Source of the DNA: JAVVEH01 sp032251435
GTDB lineage: Bacteria; Verrucomicrobiota; Lentisphaeria; Oligosphaerales; MVZH01
DNA length: 64,000 nucleotides
NCBI GenBank assembly: GCA_032251435.1
Contig: JAVVEH010000010.1
Location: forward strand, 1 to 64,000
Direction of reading: 5' to 3'
Numbering within the stretch: the first letter of the stretch is position 1; each line of letters begins with the position of its first letter. A program made the translations under genes and the position numbers. Positions 60,478-64,000 of this stretch are shown here, piece after piece. The notes beneath the pieces are model-generated. The model saw only the letters and a program-made list of their open reading frames with translations, made no database searches and was not told where the DNA came from.

Positions 60478-61041
60478 TCAAGTTTCCTCTGCAAAGGCGG
60501 TTTCGGCGGCGGCGAACTCGGGGAGCAGTTCCGCCAAGGCGATCCGGCGGCCCGCCGGCGTGCGGAACAGGCGGGCGATCCGGTCGGCGCACTGCTTGCC
60601 GCGCGTCTTGCATTCGCTTCCGAATTCACACGAGTAGACATCCCGGAAATTGACCAGCCAGTCGGCATCCCAGACAATCCGGAATTCGGGCGTGTCGATG
60701 CCGCGGGCCGAATGGTGCGAGCCGACGATGCGGCAGACGTGATCCACGTCGTCGGGCTCAAGTACCCGCAAGTCGTCCAGAATGCGCCGGGCGATCGGCG
60801 GGCCCTCCAGCTCCTGATATTTCGGTGCGTTCGAATGGTGCCGCCGCTCCGCCTCCTGAATTCCGATGTCGTGCAGCAGCGCCGCCGCGACAACCACCTT
60901 CCGGCCAGCAGCCTCCTCCCGCAGAATCCGCTCCGCATAGGCAAGGACCGCAAGCGCGTGCGCAATCCGCTTCCGGTCCGTGCCAAACTCCCGCTCCATC
61001 ACCGAACGTAGTGTCAATGTGAATGCATCAACCATCATCAT
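60478..61041 (-). CDS. HD-domain phosphohydrolase
   Basis: 187 aa. The HD motif set is seen: H in RIAHALAVLAYAE, VVAAALLHDIGIQE (the HD pair), RRHHSNAPKYQELEGPPIARRIL, VDHVCRIVGSHHSA, and WDADWLVNFRD as the last Asp. Metal-dependent hydrolysis of a phosphate ester or nucleotide is expected. A Cys-containing loop (SCEFGSECKTRGKQCADRI) near residue 140 resembles those of small HD proteins with a ferritin-like neighbour. Start MMMVDAF; the AT-rich gap to the RND gene stop may hold its promoter. Confidence 0.83.
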   Translation of the reverse strand: MMMVDAFTLTLRSVMEREFGTDRKRIAHALAVLAYAERILREEAAGRKVVVAAALLHDIGIQEAERRHHSNAPKYQELEGPPIARRILDDLRVLEPDDVDHVCRIVGSHHSARGIDTPEFRIVWDADWLVNFRDVYSCEFGSECKTRGKQCADRIARLFRTPAGRRIALAELLPEFAAAETAFAEET

Positions 61042-61098
61042 GCCAAATATTTAAATTTATTATAGAATAAGTAAAGTATTTATAGTCTAGCCCTTTTT

Positions 61099-64000
61099 TT
61101 ATTCAGGCAAGCTGGAATTTGGCGCGGTTTTTTCAATCCAGCCCAAGTCGCCGAGAATCATGTACATACAGGGAAGGGCGAGCAGGACCAGGAGGGTCGA
61201 GGCGATCAGGCCGAAGGCGGTGCTGATGACCAGCGGTTTGAGAATCTGCGCCTGGAGGCTGCGTTCAAGAAGGATCGGCAGCAGTCCGGCGACCGTTGTG
61301 CTGGAAGTCAGCAGGACCGCCCGGAAGCGGTCGCGGCTGGCGCCCGCCGCGGCTTCCGCCAGGGGCACGCCTTGCGCCCGCGCGTTCTTGAGGAAGATGA
61401 CCAGCAGGATCGAGTCGTTGACGACGATCCCGGCCAGGGCGATAAAGCCCAGCAGGCTGGGCATGCTGATGGGCACGCCCATGAGCGCGTGCCCCCAAAC
61501 CACCCCGATCAGCGAAAACGGGATGGCGATCATGACGATCAGGGGCTCGGTATACGTCCTGAACTGGAAGCTGAGCAGGACAAAAATGCCGATCATGCCG
61601 ATGCCGAGAGCGGCCAGCATCGACTTGCGCGCCCGTCCCGTCTCCTCGATCTCGCCGGCGATCGCCAGTTTGATATCCGGGTGCTTTCTGCGGAAATCGG
61701 GCAGATAGGTTTTGCGGAAGACCCCCATCAATTCGTTGGTGTTCACCAGGCGGGTGTCAACATCGCCATACAGGGTCACCGCCCGCATCCGGTTGAAGCG
61801 CCCGACCCGCGCCCAGCCGCGCGTTTCCTCCCAGGTCGCCACACTGCGCAGGGGTGTTTCGCTGCCGTCCGCCAGAACCAGCATGAAGTTGTCGAGCGCC
61901 GACAGGCTGTCGCGGTCGACTTTCGCCAGGCGCACATCAATTTCGTAGGACTCGCTGCCGATCTGGATTTCGTCGGCGACCAATCCCTGGAAGGCGCCGC
62001 GCAACTGGCGCGCGACTGCCGCCGCCGTGATTCCGATTCCGTGGGCGTCCTCGCGCATGCGCAACCGCAATTCCGGTTTTCCCGGGCGCAGATCATCGGC
62101 CAAGTTGACGACCCCCTCGTATTGGCCGAACCAGTCATGCAGTTCCCGGGCGGCGGTTTTCAGTTCATCCAGATCGCGGCCGCGCAGCCGCACCTCGATG
62201 GGGCGGCCGCCGGGGCCGAAACCCGGTTCGGCGAGGGTGAGGCTGACGCTGTCGGGAAGGGCGCCGATGCGGTGCCGCCAGTCGGCCAGATAGCTGTCGA
62301 TGGCGCCGGTCCGCTCCTCGGCGGAAAGCAGGTCGACGGTGATGGTGGCGACATGCGGGCCGCTTTCGAACGCCTCGACATTGTGGCTGAACTGGACATA
62401 GGCGTTTTCGATCAGGCGACGGCCGTCCGGCTGCCGCGGCGCGAAAACCGCATTAGTCTCTTCGAGCGCTTCGAGAAGACGCGCTATGGTCTGTTCCGTG
62501 CGGGCCAGTGGCGTGCCCTGGGGCATCAGCAGACGAGCCACGACCACATCGCCTTCCAATTCGGGAAACCCCTGCACCTTGATCCGGCCCGAGGCCAGCA
62601 TGCCGAGCGACAGAATAAACAGCGCCAGAACCGCGCTGAACACCCAGTAGCGCCGCCGCAGCAGGACGGCGACCACCCTGCCGGCCAGGTTGTGGCGCAG
62701 CCACTCGATAAGAGCGTCGAACCGGCGGCGTACGCGCCCGGGCCGGTTCGGGTCGAAGTGGTGCATGGCATGATTGAGATGAGCGGGCAAAATGACGAAC
62801 GCCTCGATCAGACTCACTGCCAGCACCAGCAGCAGAATCATCGGCACCACCCGCAGAACCCGGCCGATCTGCCCGCCAATGAAGGCCAGCGGACCCAGCA
62901 CGCAGATTGTCGTGATGAACGACGAGAACACCCCGGCGGCGACTTCCTTCGTGCCCTCGATCGCCGCTTCAAGCGGTCCCTTGCCCCGGCGCCGGTGCGC
63001 GGCGATGTTTTCGGCGATCACGATGGCGTCGTCCATGAGAATGCCGAGGGCCAGCAGCAGACCGACCATGGTGAACATGTTGACACTCAAACCGAGACGC
63101 GGCGCGATCAGAAACGCGCCCAGGAACGAGACCGGCAGCCCCATGGCCACCCAGAACGACACGCGGATGTTGAAAAACACCCACATCACCAGAAAAACCA
63201 GAATCAATCCCTGCACGCCGTTGGCGACGAGCATGTCCAGCCGGTCGGCCAGGATCAGCGACTCGTCCTGGCTGACGGTGAACGACATGCGCGGATAGCG
63301 CAGTTGCTCGTCGGCGATGAAGGCTCTGGCGCGTTCGGCGATCCGCAGGGTGTCCTCGGCCTTGGTCTTACGGATGTTCAGCAGCGCGCACCGGTTTCCG
63401 TTCAGCATGATCTTCTGCTCGTCCAGTTCGAACAGATCCTCGATCACCGCAATCTCGCCCAGGCGGATTTCAGCGCCCCGCGGACCGGCCCACACGACCA
63501 GCGCCGCGAGTTCATCGGGAGTGCGCCGCTGATCGGTGAAGCGCAGCAGGATATCCCGCTCCCGGGTTTCGATCATGCCCAGCGGCGTGTCCCGGCTCTG
63601 GGCGGCGATAGCATCGGCCACCAAGGGCGCCGAGAGCCCGGCGCGGCGAAGTTCGGCCTCGTTCAGGGACACCCGCAGCTGGTGTTCGGAGAAGCCCTCG
63701 ACATCGATCAGCGCCAGTCCGGTTTCCCGCATCCGGTCTTTGAGATCCTCGCTGTAGGTTTTCAGGTCGGGGACGCTCAACGGCCCCGAGACAAGCAGCC
63801 CCATCACCAGATCGGTGCGCCCGAGTTCGGCAATGACCGGATCCTCGACAGCGGCGGGAAAATCGTCGATGGCGTCGATCCCGCGCTCGATGTCGTTGAA
63901 AAAGCTCTGGAAGTCGCCATCCTCGTCCATCTCGACCACCGTGATCGAAAGCCCCTCGCGGGAATCGGAGCGGATCTCGCGGACATAATTGACATCGTCG
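61099..64000 (-). CDS. RND efflux transporter permease (5' end outside window)
   Basis: 966 residues are visible; the frame continues past the right edge (upstream codons DVNYVREIRSDSREGLSITVVE are in the same frame), so the N-terminus and first helix are missing. It is an AcrB/HAE1-type inner-membrane pump. The block FNDIERGIDAIDDFPAAVEDP is the early porter domain. GLPVSFLGAFLI and LALGILMDDAIVIAENI carry the proton-relay Asp pair of helix 4, and SFQFRTYTEPLIVMIAIPFSLIGVVWGH and GIVVNDSILLVIF belong to the second helix bundle. The substrate is unknown. The partner membrane-fusion and outer-membrane genes are presumably upstream, beyond the window. Confidence 0.9.
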   Translation of the reverse strand, partial: DDVNYVREIRSDSREGLSITVVEMDEDGDFQSFFNDIERGIDAIDDFPAAVEDPVIAELGRTDLVMGLLVSGPLSVPDLKTYSEDLKDRMRETGLALIDVEGFSEHQLRVSLNEAELRRAGLSAPLVADAIAAQSRDTPLGMIETRERDILLRFTDQRRTPDELAALVVWAGPRGAEIRLGEIAVIEDLFELDEQKIMLNGNRCALLNIRKTKAEDTLRIAERARAFIADEQLRYPRMSFTVSQDESLILADRLDMLVANGVQGLILVFLVMWVFFNIRVSFWVAMGLPVSFLGAFLIAPRLGLSVNMFTMVGLLLALGILMDDAIVIAENIAAHRRRGKGPLEAAIEGTKEVAAGVFSSFITTICVLGPLAFIGGQIGRVLRVVPMILLLVLAVSLIEAFVILPAHLNHAMHHFDPNRPGRVRRRFDALIEWLRHNLAGRVVAVLLRRRYWVFSAVLALFILSLGMLASGRIKVQGFPELEGDVVVARLLMPQGTPLARTEQTIARLLEALEETNAVFAPRQPDGRRLIENAYVQFSHNVEAFESGPHVATITVDLLSAEERTGAIDSYLADWRHRIGALPDSVSLTLAEPGFGPGGRPIEVRLRGRDLDELKTAARELHDWFGQYEGVVNLADDLRPGKPELRLRMREDAHGIGITAAAVARQLRGAFQGLVADEIQIGSESYEIDVRLAKVDRDSLSALDNFMLVLADGSETPLRSVATWEETRGWARVGRFNRMRAVTLYGDVDTRLVNTNELMGVFRKTYLPDFRRKHPDIKLAIAGEIEETGRARKSMLAALGIGMIGIFVLLSFQFRTYTEPLIVMIAIPFSLIGVVWGHALMGVPISMPSLLGFIALAGIVVNDSILLVIFLKNARAQGVPLAEAAAGASRDRFRAVLLTSSTTVAGLLPILLERSLQAQILKPLVISTAFGLIASTLLVLLALPCMYMILGDLGWIEKTAPNSSLPE

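Noticed and set aside
59958..60986. One 342-residue minus-strand protein
   Set aside because: Only the part from 60476 down is protein-like (rubrerythrin family); the rest is the wrong frame of the HD gene.

Overview
The window is a 64 kb stretch of a draft bacterial assembly; a 100-base run of N at 58184-58283 marks a scaffold join inside a repeat. The organism is Gram-negative: it has an MlaFED-type lipid transport set, an RND efflux pump and lipoproteins. A PEP-CTERM sorting tail at the left edge, two alpha-L-fucosidases, a SASA-type esterase and a corrinoid-type uroporphyrinogen decarboxylase relative suggest a polysaccharide-degrading member of the PVC group (Kiritimatiellota, Lentisphaerota or Verrucomicrobiota). 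This placement is inference from gene content. I see no rRNA, no CRISPR array and no intact insertion sequence.

Layout. 0-12 kb: a PEP-CTERM protein end, a DUF4143 ATPase, GH95 and GH29 fucosidases, a CNNM/CBS membrane protein, a GH63-like glycosidase, a URO-D family protein and a SASA esterase. 12-24 kb: a DUF1854 protein with its ABC exporter, a HAD phosphatase overlapping a SUI1 protein, leuCD, and a plus-strand operon running HAD, unknown, mlaE, mlaF, mlaD, nth. 24-33 kb: tRNA-Arg(CCU), a rhomboid protease, three membrane/coiled-coil proteins of unknown role, rnpB, deoC, a lipoprotein, nadB and a fused pabB-pabC.

33-58 kb is the most unusual part. A small operon (ArsR regulator with a clear dyad operator, a thiamine-diphosphate enzyme, a DsrE protein, a SAM methyltransferase) is followed by a two-gene restriction-modification-like module (36.4-39.7 kb) and a damaged DUF2062 gene. 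A long plus-strand locus (40.6-57.9 kb) then begins with a TetR regulator and its operator. It holds an iron-sulfur flavoprotein, a peroxiredoxin, an MTAP/PNP-like phosphorylase, a radical SAM enzyme, a C_GCAxxG_C_C protein, DUF547, TVP38, a CPA1 antiporter, a DUF3047 remnant, a flavin disulfide oxidoreductase, an arsenite methyltransferase (ArsM), DinB, NRDE, a DedA/ATP-grasp fusion, DUF3179, a sterol-desaturase-like protein and a fused TIGR04282/TIGR04283 glycosyltransferase. ArsM, a radical SAM enzyme, a nucleoside phosphorylase and a glycosyltransferase are the activities expected of an arsenosugar pathway. The radical SAM protein does not look like classical ArsS, and several fusions and membrane proteins suggest a larger or variant organoarsenical pathway.

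58-64 kb: the repeat-flanked gap, a second DUF4143 ATPase, an HD protein with a rubrerythrin-like protein, and a truncated RND permease.

Short dispersed repeats run through the window. One palindromic family is found in frame inside the GH95 gene and again at gene ends in the arsenic island. Runs of an 8-base ctgaacac unit fill spacers in the island and lengthen the C-termini of at least two proteins.
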